Positions 26,547-35,769 of a DNA stretch of 64,000 nt are shown here, piece by piece. Every line of letters begins with the position of its first letter. Positions within the stretch are counted from its first letter, which is position 1. The stretch comes from Caloranaerobacter sp050286925 (GTDB lineage Bacteria; Bacillota; Clostridia; Tissierellales; Thermohalobacteraceae): positions 1 through 64,000 of the forward strand of contig NZ_JBFWFX010000008.1 of NCBI RefSeq assembly GCF_050286925.1, given 5' to 3'. The notes under the pieces are model-generated. The model was given only the letters and a program-made list of their open reading frames with translations. It was not told where the DNA came from and made no database searches. The position numbers and the translations under genes were made by a program.

Positions 26547-26702
26547 GTGGTTGAAGGATTGTTCTATAATGATCAGAGTTTATTATTTTTCTTTTTATTA
26601 TTAGTTTTATTCTTTAATAAGTGTGATTGGTGCGGAGATGGTGACGACAGCCTATTATTCTTCTTCTTATTGTTAGTAATACTATTTGGCTGCTATTGCT
26701 AA
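26547..26702 (+). CDS. Leu/Phe-rich microprotein with duplicated helix
   Basis: A 51-residue protein starting at GTG (site GGGAGGGAG, 7 bases). It contains the hydrophobic block SLLFFFLLLVLFF, a Cys/Asp spacer NKCDWCGDGDD, then the same block again, SLLFFFLLLVILF, and a GCYC tail. The block is shared with the microprotein at 5520-5636. Two helices with a metal-like CxxC spacer make a hairpin membrane protein. Function unknown; probably spore or envelope related by inference. Confidence 0.65.
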   Translation: MVEGLFYNDQSLLFFFLLLVLFFNKCDWCGDGDDSLLFFFLLLVILFGCYC

Positions 26703-26855
26703 TACAATACCTATTTTGGGCAGAGGTGCTGTACCTCTGTCATAGTTTTTTGTGTGTATAAGTTTATTGTTGACAAAAGTTGGATTTAATGATAGTTTTT
26801 TATTAACAATAAAATTTAAGTGATTTAATATAGGGGGACAAGGAGGGAATAAAAA

Positions 26856-28244
26856 ATGTTAAGTAAATCGGTAATTGAAGATGTTTTGTTAGCAGCTTTA
26901 TCTACAGGTGGAGATTTTGCAGAAATATTTGTTGAAGATAAGTTTAACAATAACCTTTTGATGGTAGGCGGAAAACTTGAGAAAGCAGTATCAGGTCGGG
27001 ATTTTGGGGTAGGAATAAGGATATTTAATAAAATGAATAGTGTATATGCCTACACGAATGATTTTTCGAGGGAAAATCTTTTAAAAGTAGCAAAAGAAGC
27101 AGCTTTGGCTTTAAATGGAGTAAAAGGCGATATTACTCTAAATTTAATGAAAAGTGATGTGAAAAGCATACATAACATAGTGCTATTACCAAGTACCATA
27201 GAGAAATCTAAAAAAATTGAATTGATGAAAAGAGCATATTTTGCAGCAAAAAATTATGATGAGGTTATAACACAAGTTACTGTCAGATATTCAGATGAAG
27301 AACAAAATGTTTTAATTGCTAATACTGAAGGGCTTTATGTAGAGGATAAAAGAGTAAGAACGAGAACAGCTATTCAAACTATAGCTTCAAGAAATGGAGA
27401 GATGCAGTCAGGATTTTATGCTCCTGGAGCTCATATGGGATTTGAATTTTATGATAAGATAAATATTGAAGATTATGCGAAAGAAGCAGCAAGAATTGCT
27501 AAAACTATGATATATGCAGATTATTGTCCAAGTGGCAAAATGCCAGTAATTATAGATAATGAATTTGGTGGCGTAATATTCCATGAGGCTTGTGGGCATG
27601 GACTTGAAGCTACTTCTGTAGCAAAGGGAACGTCAGTATTTGCAGGAAAAATAGGAGAAAAAGTAGCATCAGAACTTGTTACTGCGATAGATGACGGTAC
27701 AATACCAAATGCATGGGGGTCACAAAATATAGATGATGAAGGAACTCCTACTCAGAAAAATATACTTATTGAAAATGGTATATTAAAAGGTTATATGGTT
27801 GATAAGTTAAACGGTAGAAGAATGGGAGTAAAATCAACAGGTTCTGGAAGAAGGCAGTCTTACAAATATGCTCCGACTTCAAGGATGACAAATACTTATA
27901 TTGCTAATGGTAAGTCTACGAAGGAAGAAATAATAGCCAATACAGAATATGGTTTATATGCAAGATATATGGGTGGGGGTTCAGTAGATACATCAACTGG
28001 TGATTTTAATTTTGCTGTTATGGAAGGTTACTTGATTAAAAACGGAAAAATAGAAAAGCCTGTTAGAGGGGCTACATTAATCGGCAACGGATTGGAAGTT
28101 CTGAAAAAAATAGATATGGTAGGAAATAATTTAGAGTTTGGTCAAGGTATGTGTGGTTCAGTAAGCGGAAGTATCCCAGCTAATGTTGGGCAACCTACTA
28201 TTAGAGTCCAATCTATGACAGTAGGCGGGAGAAAGGGGGAATAA
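26856..28244 (+). CDS. tldD: TldD metalloprotease subunit
   Basis: A 462-residue protein of the TldD/PmbA (U62) family. It carries the zinc motif HEACGH (about 243-248), plus the conserved GRDFGVGIR near the start and QGMCGSVSGSIPANVGQPT near the end. TldD with TldE forms a hollow heterodimeric protease that digests unfolded peptides, matures some ribosomal peptides and removes antitoxins. The partner follows after two bases. The start follows AAGGAGGG. No peptide precursor gene is recognisable next to it. Confidence 0.92.
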   Translation: MLSKSVIEDVLLAALSTGGDFAEIFVEDKFNNNLLMVGGKLEKAVSGRDFGVGIRIFNKMNSVYAYTNDFSRENLLKVAKEAALALNGVKGDITLNLMKSDVKSIHNIVLLPSTIEKSKKIELMKRAYFAAKNYDEVITQVTVRYSDEEQNVLIANTEGLYVEDKRVRTRTAIQTIASRNGEMQSGFYAPGAHMGFEFYDKINIEDYAKEAARIAKTMIYADYCPSGKMPVIIDNEFGGVIFHEACGHGLEATSVAKGTSVFAGKIGEKVASELVTAIDDGTIPNAWGSQNIDDEGTPTQKNILIENGILKGYMVDKLNGRRMGVKSTGSGRRQSYKYAPTSRMTNTYIANGKSTKEEIIANTEYGLYARYMGGGSVDTSTGDFNFAVMEGYLIKNGKIEKPVRGATLIGNGLEVLKKIDMVGNNLEFGQGMCGSVSGSIPANVGQPTIRVQSMTVGGRKGE

Positions 28245-28246
28245 AA

Positions 28247-29602
28247 GTGGATAGAAAAACTTTAATAAATCGAATATTTGAAGAAGGTAAAAAGAAAGGT
28301 TTAGAAGATATGGAAGTTTATATACAAGGAAGTAATAGATTAAATTTAAGAGTATTTAAAGGGGAAATAGATGAATTTAGCATTTCAAAAGAAGAAGGTC
28401 TTTCATTCAGATGTTTGTATAATGGTAAAATGGGATATTCTTATACAGAAAGGCTAGATGAAACTTCTATAAATATGCTGATTAATGAGGCGATAGAAAA
28501 TGCAAATGTAATAGATAGTGAGGATGTTGAGGAAATATTTGCAGGTTCAAAAACTTATAGAGAAGTTAATAGTTTTAATGACGAATTAGAAAATGTAAGT
28601 GCTAAAGATGAAATAGAGTTTGTAAAGTTATTGGAAAAAGAAGCTTTAGAGCTTGATAGTAGGGTTGTATCTGTACCTCATTGCATTTTTAGTAAGCGGT
28701 CTATATATGCAATTCTTGTCAATACAAAAGGGCTGAATTTAGAGAATAAGTCTAATATTGCTTATGCATATGTGAATGTAATGGCAAAAGAAAATGGCGA
28801 TGTTAAGACTAGCAGTAAATATATAATTTCAAATGATTTCTCTGAATTTGATTATAAAGTTTTAGCTAAGCAGGCTGTAGATGAAGCAATTTCAATGTTA
28901 GGTGCTGAAAGTATTAAATCTGATACTTACCCTATAATATTGAGAAATGATGTTGCAGCAGATATTTTGCAAGCTTTTTCACCTATTTTTTCAGCTGAAA
29001 ATGTTCAAAAAGATTTATCTTTACTTAAAGGTAAATTAAATAAAAAGATAGCAAATGAAATTATAACAATAGTAGACGACCCATTTATGAAAGGGGGAAT
29101 TGCTTCTTGCAGTTTTGATAGCGAAGGAGTGGCTACTAAATATAAAAAGGTTGTAGATAGAGGTGTACTTACGACATATTTGCATAATACAAAGACTGCT
29201 AAAAAAGATGGAGTGCAGTCGACAGGGAATGGATTTAAATCTTCATTTAAATCACCTGTTTCTATATCGCCGACTAATATGTATATTGAAAACGGAGATA
29301 AAAGTCTTGATGAAATGATAAAAAATACTAAAAAAGGTATACTTATAACCAATGTAGAGGGGCTGCATTCGGGATTAAATGCTGTTTCTGGAGACTTTTC
29401 ACTCGCAGCGTCAGGTTATGAAATAGTAGATGGAAGAATAAACAGACCTGTAAATCAGATAACAATAGCTGGTAATTTCTATGATTTATTAAATAATGTA
29501 TTGGAAATAGGCAATGATTTGAAGTTTGCATTGCCTATGGCTAATGGTTTTATTGGTTCACCATCTCTAAAGATAAAGGAGCTTTCTGTTTCTGGCATAT
29601 AA
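28247..29602 (+). CDS. tldE: TldE/PmbA partner subunit
   Basis: A 451-residue homologue of TldD without the HExxxH motif, as expected for the non-catalytic TldE/PmbA half. It shows family landmarks KEEGLSFRCLYNGKMGYSY near the N-terminus and SFDSEGVATKYKKVVDRG and LHSGLNAVSGDFSLAASGY near the C-terminus. The GTG start follows GGGGGAATAAAA, two bases past the tldD stop, so the subunits are translated together. Confidence 0.9.
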   Translation: MDRKTLINRIFEEGKKKGLEDMEVYIQGSNRLNLRVFKGEIDEFSISKEEGLSFRCLYNGKMGYSYTERLDETSINMLINEAIENANVIDSEDVEEIFAGSKTYREVNSFNDELENVSAKDEIEFVKLLEKEALELDSRVVSVPHCIFSKRSIYAILVNTKGLNLENKSNIAYAYVNVMAKENGDVKTSSKYIISNDFSEFDYKVLAKQAVDEAISMLGAESIKSDTYPIILRNDVAADILQAFSPIFSAENVQKDLSLLKGKLNKKIANEIITIVDDPFMKGGIASCSFDSEGVATKYKKVVDRGVLTTYLHNTKTAKKDGVQSTGNGFKSSFKSPVSISPTNMYIENGDKSLDEMIKNTKKGILITNVEGLHSGLNAVSGDFSLAASGYEIVDGRINRPVNQITIAGNFYDLLNNVLEIGNDLKFALPMANGFIGSPSLKIKELSVSGI

Positions 29603-29623
29603 GCTAAGCAGGAGGATAACACG

Positions 29624-29995
29624 ATGGATAAAAAAAGAAAGATTATTAGGCAATACTATTTTACACTTGTTACAATGTTAATAGCTTATTTTCTAATATT
29701 TTTAGCTCTTAAGTATTTTAATATTTTTAACATAGGAGCAAATAAAATATTCTTTATAGTAGTTACTTTTATCTATTATGTTGTTGTAAAAAATGCTTTA
29801 TCAAGTTATTTTAGGAAAAAAATATTTGAAATTGATCCTGAATTAAAACAAAAAGAACAAAAAGAGAACGATAAAGTTAAACAGGTAAAACAAGTGCTTT
29901 TTAATTTTGAGACTAAGTGGTATAAAAATGTTAGTTTAATATATATATTGGCTATGGTAGTTATTGTTTTATTGTTTACAATATTTAGTAAGTAA
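29624..29995 (+). CDS. Small membrane protein, unknown
   Basis: A 123-residue protein with three predicted helices (about 11-31, 42-60 and 102-121) and a charged loop KQKEQKENDKVKQVKQV between the second and third. The start follows GCAGGAGGAT, 21 bases after tldE, so it is probably in the tldDE operon. No family recognised. Confidence 0.6.
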   Translation: MDKKRKIIRQYYFTLVTMLIAYFLIFLALKYFNIFNIGANKIFFIVVTFIYYVVVKNALSSYFRKKIFEIDPELKQKEQKENDKVKQVKQVLFNFETKWYKNVSLIYILAMVVIVLLFTIFSK

Positions 29996-30085
29996 AATTA
30001 ATATATTATATTTTAAAATCCAGCCTTATTGGTTGGATTTTTTGTATATAGGGTATAATTATAAAATAAAGGTAGGAGGGGTATT

Positions 30086-30496
30086 ATGGAGAAAACATTA
30101 GTTATTATAAAACCAGATGGTGTTAAGAGAGGTTTGATGGGCGAGATAATAAGTAGGTATGAAAAAAAAGGTTTTAAAATTTTAGATGCAAAGCTAATAA
30201 AAGCTGATAGAAAGACTTTAGAGGAGCATTATGCAGAGCATAAGGGTAAAGATTATTTTGAAAAACTAGTTGCTTATATGATGGAAGGCCCTGTAATGGT
30301 AATGATTATAGAAGGCGAAAATGTAGTAGAAGTGATAAGAAATATGAATGGACATAAAGACCCTAAGAAGGCATTGCCTGGAACTATTAGGGGAGATTAT
30401 GCAAATAGTGTAACTAAAAATATAGTACATGCATCTGACAGTATAAAAGCTGCTGAGAGAGAGATAAATATATGGTTTAAAGAAAAGTTTAAATAA
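30086..30496 (+). CDS. ndk: Nucleoside diphosphate kinase
   Basis: A 136-residue cytoplasmic kinase that transfers the gamma phosphate of ATP to NDPs through a phosphohistidine. It starts MEKTLVIIKPDGVKRG. The active-site His is in NIVHASDS (about 115), preceded by GTIRGDYA. Length and motifs are normal for the family. It has its own site GGAGGGG and lies just upstream of the nitrilase-family gene. Confidence 0.96.
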   Translation: MEKTLVIIKPDGVKRGLMGEIISRYEKKGFKILDAKLIKADRKTLEEHYAEHKGKDYFEKLVAYMMEGPVMVMIIEGENVVEVIRNMNGHKDPKKALPGTIRGDYANSVTKNIVHASDSIKAAEREINIWFKEKFK

Positions 30497-30526
30497 GTTT
30501 AAGTAATAGAATGGGGAGTGAGTAAA

Positions 30527-31360
30527 TTGGAAAAATTTAAATTAGGGTTGTGTCAGTTATTAGTTAGTGAAGATAAGAAAGAAAATATAAAAAATGCAAA
30601 AGAAATGATTAATAAGGCAGCAGATATGGGGGCTGAACTTGTTGTGCTGCCGGAGATGTTTAATTGTCCTTATAATAATAGTTATTTTCCTAAATATGCA
30701 GAAAATTATCAAAATGGAGAAACTATTAAAATGTTATCAGAAGTTTCTAAAGAAAGAGGTATTTACTTAATAGGAGGCTCTATACCAGAGAAAGATGATA
30801 AAGGTAATGTATATAATACGAGCTTTGTTTTTGATAAAAAAGGTAACATTATCGGTAAACATAGAAAGATGCATCTGTTTGATATAGATGTTGAGGGAGG
30901 AATTAGCTTTAGAGAATCAGATGTATTGAGTAGAGGGGACAGTTTAACTATCGTAGATACAGAATATGGGAAAATAGGTGTGGCAATCTGTTATGATATT
31001 AGATTTCCTGAGTTGTTCAGATTGATGGCTTTAAAAGGTGTTAAAGTTATAATTGTGCCAGCTGCGTTTAATATGACAACTGGACCTGCTCATTGGGAAT
31101 TATTGTTTAGAGTTAGGGCATTAGATAATCAAGTTTATATGGCAGCTGCAGCACCAGCTAGAGATGAAGGTTCATCATATGTTTCATATGGGAATTCTAT
31201 TATAACCGATCCTTGGGGAAGTATAGTAGGAAAATTAGATGAAAAAGAAGGAATTTTAATTAAGGAAATAGATTTAAAAAGAGTAGATAAGATTAGAGAA
31301 CAATTACCTATATTGAAACATTTAAGGAAGGATTTATATCAGATAAGTTTACAAAAATAA
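30527..31360 (+). CDS. Carbon-nitrogen hydrolase (nitrilase superfamily, omega-amidase type)
   Basis: A 277-residue amidohydrolase with the catalytic triad Glu (LPEMF, about 43), Lys (KHRKMHLF, about 111) and Cys (VAICYDIRFPE, about 155). The sequence resembles Nit2/omega-amidase enzymes that hydrolyse alpha-ketoglutaramate or deaminated glutathione, a repair function. I prefer TTG 30527, 5-8 bases after GGGGAGTGA; GTG 30518 overlaps the site. It follows ndk closely and may be co-transcribed. Confidence 0.85.
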   Translation: MEKFKLGLCQLLVSEDKKENIKNAKEMINKAADMGAELVVLPEMFNCPYNNSYFPKYAENYQNGETIKMLSEVSKERGIYLIGGSIPEKDDKGNVYNTSFVFDKKGNIIGKHRKMHLFDIDVEGGISFRESDVLSRGDSLTIVDTEYGKIGVAICYDIRFPELFRLMALKGVKVIIVPAAFNMTTGPAHWELLFRVRALDNQVYMAAAAPARDEGSSYVSYGNSIITDPWGSIVGKLDEKEGILIKEIDLKRVDKIREQLPILKHLRKDLYQISLQK

Positions 31361-31383
31361 GGAGCGAAATGCTCCTTTTTTTT
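31361..31383 (+). terminator. Terminator after nitrilase-family gene
   Basis: GGAGC/GCTCC stem with GAAAT loop and eight Ts, immediately after the stop codon. Confidence 0.9.
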
Positions 31384-31525
31384 CTATAATTGATAGGAAA
31401 TTATATACACTTTTAATACATACAAAATCAAAAATAAGTTAAAAAAGTATAACACATTTAACAAAATATGATATAATATATATAGAATTAATATATATAG
31501 AATTATTATTAAGGAGGAGCTTTTA

Positions 31526-33874
31526 ATGGGGGTATACAAATATATAAAATGGTTTAGAGAAGTAGACAAGAAGGATTTATCTATAGTTGGGGGTAAGGGG
31601 GCAAACCTTGGAGAATTAACCAGAAATGGAATTAATGTTCCGCCAGGTTTTTGTATTACTTCAGATGCATACAGTTATTTTATTGAATATTATAATCTAA
31701 AACCCAAAATAGAAGATTTAATAAGAGATTTAGACATAGAAGATTCTTCTGAATTATATAAAAGGAGTTCTAAAATAAGAGGATATATTGAAAATTATGA
31801 TATACCTGAAAATATTAAGATTGAAATAATAGATGCATATAATGAGATTATTGATAAGCTTAAGATAAAAGATTTGTATGTTGCTATTAGGAGTTCTGCT
31901 ACTGCTGAAGACTTGCCTGAAGCTTCATTTGCAGGCCAACAGGATACTTATTTAGAAATAAAGTCAGTAGAAGAAGTATTAAAGCACATTAAGAAATGTT
32001 GGGCTTCACTTTGGACTGCACGTGCTATTTATTATAGAGAAAAGCAAGGATTTAATCATTTTGAGGTTTCATTAAGTGTAGTCGTACAAAAAATGGTTAA
32101 CAGTATAAAATCTGGAGTTTTATTTACTGCAAATCCTGTAACTAATGATATTAATGAAATAATGATAAATGCAAGCTGGGGGCTTGGTGAGGCAGTAGTT
32201 TCTGGAATAGTTACACCAGATGAATATATTATTGATAAAAATACATTACAGATTAAAGATAAGAATATTGCAGAGAAAAATGTTATGATAGTTAGAAAAG
32301 ATAGTGGGGTTGGTACAGTAGAAATTGGTGTCAAAGACATTTTAGGTTATGACAAAGTTATCTCACAATGTTTAAGTGATGATGAGATAAAATTATTAAG
32401 TGAAAAAGGAATTTTGATTGAAAAGTTATATAATTCACCACAAGATATAGAATGGGCTATTGATAATGACACCAAAGAATTGTATATTTTACAGGCTAGA
32501 CCAATTACAACTTTAAAGGGGAGTAAAGATATGACTGAGATTAAGACTAATTTAAATGTTTTAGTTAGAGGGTTATCTGCATCACCAGGTATAAATAGTG
32601 GGAAAGTCATAAAGATAAATGATATTAATGAGATTTCAAGAGTTAGAGAAGGGGATATATTAGTAACTGTAATGACTAATCCGGATATGGTACCGGCAAT
32701 GAGAAAAGCTGCAGCTGTTGTTACAGATGAAGGTGGGAGAACTTGTCATGCTGCAATTGTATCAAGAGAATTAGGAATCCCATGTATTGTTGGAGCAAAA
32801 AAGGCAACAAAAGTATTGAAAGAAGGTATGATAGTTACTGTAGATGCTACAAGGGGCGTTGTTTACGAAGGCGAAGTATTGTGTTCAGAGAATGAGAATA
32901 AAAATAAGAAAACGGAGGGCATCAGTTTAAGTGAAGAAATACTATATAAATTAGCACCTATTACAGGTACTAAAATATATATGAATTTAGGCGAACCATC
33001 AATCATAAGTAAATATAGAAACTTACCCTTTGATGGAATTGGGCTTATGAGAACAGAATTTATTTTTACAAATTTAGTGGGTGCTCATCCTATGTATTTA
33101 CTGAAAAAAGGGATGGAAAGTCATTTTATTGAGAAAATGGCTGAGGGAATAACTTTAGTAGCTCAAGAAGTATATCCAAAACCTATAGTAGTAAGGCTGA
33201 GTGATTTTAGAACTAACGAATTTCGTGGGTTAAAAGGTGGAGAAGAAGTAGAACCAATTGAAAATAATCCTATGATTGGTTGGAGAGGTGTTTCAAGATA
33301 TATATCTCCTGAATATGAGAAAGGTTTTAGACTAGAATGTAAGGCATTAAGAAAAGTCAGAGAAGAATATGGATTAATAAATGTATGGGCTATGCTTCCT
33401 TTTGTAAGAACAACATGGGAATTGGAAAAAGTAATGGAAATAATGGCATCAGAAGGTTTGGAAAGGACAAATAATTTTAAAATCTGGATAATGGCAGAAG
33501 TTCCTTCTGTAATATTTCAAGCTGAAGAATTCGCTAAACTAGTCGATGGATTTAGTATAGGAAGTAATGATTTGACACAACTTATATTAGGTGCAGATAG
33601 AGATTCAGGAATTTTGAACAGTATGGGATATTTTGATGAAAGAAATCCAGCAGTTAAGAAAGCAATAAGGATATTGATAGAAGCAGCACATAAATATGGC
33701 AAGACTGTATCTATATGTGGGCAAGCTCCTTCATTATATCCTGAATTTGCTGAATTTCTAGTGAATGAGGGAATTGATAGTATAAGTGTCAATCCAGATG
33801 TAGTTGATTATACAAGAAGATTAGTTGCACATGTTGAACAGAAAATTATTTTAAATAAAATAAGAAAGCTGTAA
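31526..33874 (+). CDS. ppsA: Phosphoenolpyruvate synthase
   Basis: A 782-residue enzyme converting pyruvate and ATP to PEP, AMP and phosphate. The N-terminal ATP-grasp domain (GGKGANLGEL, RSSATAEDLPEASFAGQQDTYL) precedes the swivelling phosphohistidine domain (GGRTCHAAIVSRELG, His about 408). The C-terminal TIM barrel carries GLMRTEF, IGSNDLTQL and the catalytic Cys in SICGQAPS. Length matches PpsA rather than PPDK. It has a strong AAGGAGGAG site. It allows gluconeogenesis from pyruvate in an anaerobe living on peptides or amino acids. Upstream 31384-31525 is AT-rich with a doubled AATATATATAGAATT. Confidence 0.94.
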   Translation: MGVYKYIKWFREVDKKDLSIVGGKGANLGELTRNGINVPPGFCITSDAYSYFIEYYNLKPKIEDLIRDLDIEDSSELYKRSSKIRGYIENYDIPENIKIEIIDAYNEIIDKLKIKDLYVAIRSSATAEDLPEASFAGQQDTYLEIKSVEEVLKHIKKCWASLWTARAIYYREKQGFNHFEVSLSVVVQKMVNSIKSGVLFTANPVTNDINEIMINASWGLGEAVVSGIVTPDEYIIDKNTLQIKDKNIAEKNVMIVRKDSGVGTVEIGVKDILGYDKVISQCLSDDEIKLLSEKGILIEKLYNSPQDIEWAIDNDTKELYILQARPITTLKGSKDMTEIKTNLNVLVRGLSASPGINSGKVIKINDINEISRVREGDILVTVMTNPDMVPAMRKAAAVVTDEGGRTCHAAIVSRELGIPCIVGAKKATKVLKEGMIVTVDATRGVVYEGEVLCSENENKNKKTEGISLSEEILYKLAPITGTKIYMNLGEPSIISKYRNLPFDGIGLMRTEFIFTNLVGAHPMYLLKKGMESHFIEKMAEGITLVAQEVYPKPIVVRLSDFRTNEFRGLKGGEEVEPIENNPMIGWRGVSRYISPEYEKGFRLECKALRKVREEYGLINVWAMLPFVRTTWELEKVMEIMASEGLERTNNFKIWIMAEVPSVIFQAEEFAKLVDGFSIGSNDLTQLILGADRDSGILNSMGYFDERNPAVKKAIRILIEAAHKYGKTVSICGQAPSLYPEFAEFLVNEGIDSISVNPDVVDYTRRLVAHVEQKIILNKIRKL

Positions 33875-33885
33875 AAGTGGGTAAA

Positions 33886-33913
33886 GTAGGCTTATCGTCT
33901 ATGATAAGCCTAC
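33886..33913. terminator. Convergent hairpin between ppsA and M14 peptidase
   Basis: Perfect 11-bp stem GTAGGCTTATC/GATAAGCCTAC with a 6-base loop. T-rich tails are weak on both strands. Confidence 0.7.
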
Positions 33914-33930
33914 AGATTCCTGTTCTTTGA

Positions 33931-35202
33931 TCAAACAATTGCCGCTAATAGCAGTAGTTCTTCATTATCGGCATATATTTTATCAAATTGAGATATCGGG
34001 AGTGGATTTTTTCCTTTTCCGACTTCTATTGTATATCCTGGTCTACGATATTCTTTTATAAACCAATCTTTATATCCTGCATAGCTAGCAATGCCGTAAG
34101 CTTCAGCTAATGAATAGCCGCTTACTTCAGATAATTTTTTACCTATTTTCAATGCTTCGGCTGGGGCAAGATTTTTATAATTCCAATAAATTATTTCACC
34201 TTGACTATGATATGCTAAAACGAGTCTAAAGTTATGTTTTCTAGTGAAATCTGCAACTGATTTAGATTCTGGTTCGGATTCTGGATAAGGGCCAGAGTAT
34301 CTTGTAGGACCAGGGCCGTAGATTCCGTATAGAGGTTCAGCTTTTTTAGATTCTTCCCATGAAGCATCATAATTATGATTTAAGTCTACACCATGTATAT
34401 TAGCTTGCCATGTTTTGGAAAAATCGATACTGCCTTTATTCCATTTTATCAAATCATCATAATATGGATTATTGTTATCCAATCCATTCAATACTAAATC
34501 TATTCCATCAGGATTTACCATAGGAACTATATAGATACTGCTTTTTTCAAATATTTTTCTAATGTTGTAACCTTTAATAGATTTATTTTCGCTATAAGCT
34601 TTGCAAAAATTTTCGATAAATTTCATTAGTAGTGGAGTAGTTATCCATTCTAATGAGTGGTGAGCAGCATTATAAAACACTTCATTACTACCTCTGCCTA
34701 GTTTTAAATAATAAAGTTTTCTGCCAAGTACGCTTCTACCGATATTACCCGATTGTAAGAAAGGATATCTAGCTAAAAGTCCTTTTATATCATCAGATAA
34801 AATATCATAAGTGTAATTTATATTAGTATCAACGACATCGATACTATAAGGGACTATTATTTTTTCACCGATAGTTAAATTATAAGGTACTAAGCTTGGA
34901 TTAGCTGTAATGATTTTATTAATAGTCGTATCGTATTTTTCAGCAATATCAAATAGTGTATCTCCTTTTTGTATAATATAATAATCATAACCTAAAATTA
35001 ATCTTTTAATTTGGTAATAAGTAGCTTTATCAATCTCTCCTGTCATCGGGAGACTTCTGTCTTTTTGGAAATTCTTTATTGCTAATTTAGTATTAATATT
35101 AAAAATACCATTTATAGGACCAGTATAGTATCCAACTTTCTTTAAAACTGCTTGTATCTTCATTATTTCAGTTCCAGTTGAGCCAAACCTTATTATCTTC
35201 AT
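33931..35202 (-). CDS. Peptidoglycan-binding, LysM, M14 zinc peptidase
   Basis: A 423-residue modular cell-wall enzyme. Residues about 5-70 form a PGBD-1 domain (STGTEIMKIQAVLKKVGYY, GPINGIFNINTKLAIKNFQ), about 75-120 a LysM (YIIQKGDTLFDIAEKYDTT), and from about 150 the M14 carboxypeptidase domain. Zinc ligands are His and Glu in HHSLEW and His in AYHSQGEI; the catalytic Glu is in YTIEVGKGKNP. This matches gamma-D-glutamyl-diaminopimelate endopeptidases. No classical signal peptide is present, as in spore-associated homologues, so it may act during sporulation or recycling. The start follows AAGAGGTG. Confidence 0.88.
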   Translation of the reverse strand: MKIIRFGSTGTEIMKIQAVLKKVGYYTGPINGIFNINTKLAIKNFQKDRSLPMTGEIDKATYYQIKRLILGYDYYIIQKGDTLFDIAEKYDTTINKIITANPSLVPYNLTIGEKIIVPYSIDVVDTNINYTYDILSDDIKGLLARYPFLQSGNIGRSVLGRKLYYLKLGRGSNEVFYNAAHHSLEWITTPLLMKFIENFCKAYSENKSIKGYNIRKIFEKSSIYIVPMVNPDGIDLVLNGLDNNNPYYDDLIKWNKGSIDFSKTWQANIHGVDLNHNYDASWEESKKAEPLYGIYGPGPTRYSGPYPESEPESKSVADFTRKHNFRLVLAYHSQGEIIYWNYKNLAPAEALKIGKKLSEVSGYSLAEAYGIASYAGYKDWFIKEYRRPGYTIEVGKGKNPLPISQFDKIYADNEELLLLAAIV

Positions 35203-35369
35203 AATTACACCTCTTTTTAAATTAGAATTGGGATAAAAAAATGATAGACAAATAAGCGCTCTTGTTATTAAATTATTGCTAGAAAGTAGATTTAGTTACT
35301 AAAGTTTATTTTGAAGATATTTATAAGATGACATTATCGTAAAATAATCAAAATTTAAAGAAAATTTAA

Positions 35370-35398
35370 TTGACAAAAAAATCTAATTTGAATATAAT
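35370..35398 (+). promoter_or_regulatory. Consensus promoter of the cobalamin operon
   Basis: TTGACA (35370-35375), a 17-base spacer and TATAAT (35393-35398). Both hexamers are perfect and sit about 30 bases before the riboswitch. Confidence 0.88.
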
Positions 35399-35425
35399 GT
35401 AATTGATTGATACAATTCCATAGAT

Positions 35426-35585
35426 TTCAAGGTGTTCCTTTACGGAACTTAAAAGGGAAAGAGGTGAAAATCCTCTGCAGCCCCCGCTACTGTGAGTAGG
35501 GATGAAATCTTCCATAGACCACTGGGTAACCGGGAAGGGGAAGAGAGTAAGATGAACTACGAGCCAGGAGACCTGCCTTGAAAGC
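35426..35585 (+). promoter_or_regulatory. Cobalamin (B12) riboswitch
   Basis: Conserved blocks in order: AAAAGGGAA, the B12 box core GCAGCCCCCGCTACTGT, ACCACTGGG, then GAGCCAGGAGACCTGCC. This is the adenosylcobalamin-sensing class. It lies between a consensus promoter and a terminator, upstream of ten cobalamin-salvage genes, so B12 should switch the operon off by termination. Confidence 0.95.
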
Positions 35586-35628
35586 CGTAGACTTATACTT
35601 CGGAGGGAAGTATGTAGTTTTTTCATAG

Positions 35629-35657
35629 ACACATAGTTACCTCTATGTGTTTTTTTA
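35629..35657 (+). terminator. Riboswitch-linked terminator
   Basis: ACACATAG/CTATGTGT stem with a 6-base loop and a T run. A preceding hairpin ATACTTC/GAAGTAT (about 35593-35613) is a candidate for the switching structure. Confidence 0.85.
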
Positions 35658-35769
35658 TTTCTTTTATCAACTACATTTTACCTTGATTGACTATATATGT
35701 AAGAAATTGATTAGAATAATTGAAAAGTATATTGACTTAAAATAGTATAAAGGAAATTATGGAGTTGAA

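Noticed and set aside
31472..31505. Doubled AATATATATAGAATT before ppsA as an operator
   Set aside because: Simple AT-rich direct repeat with no dyad symmetry; no evidence beyond its position.
35366..35632. Open frame on the minus strand
   Set aside because: It overlaps the cobalamin riboswitch, which is clearly recognised on the plus strand.
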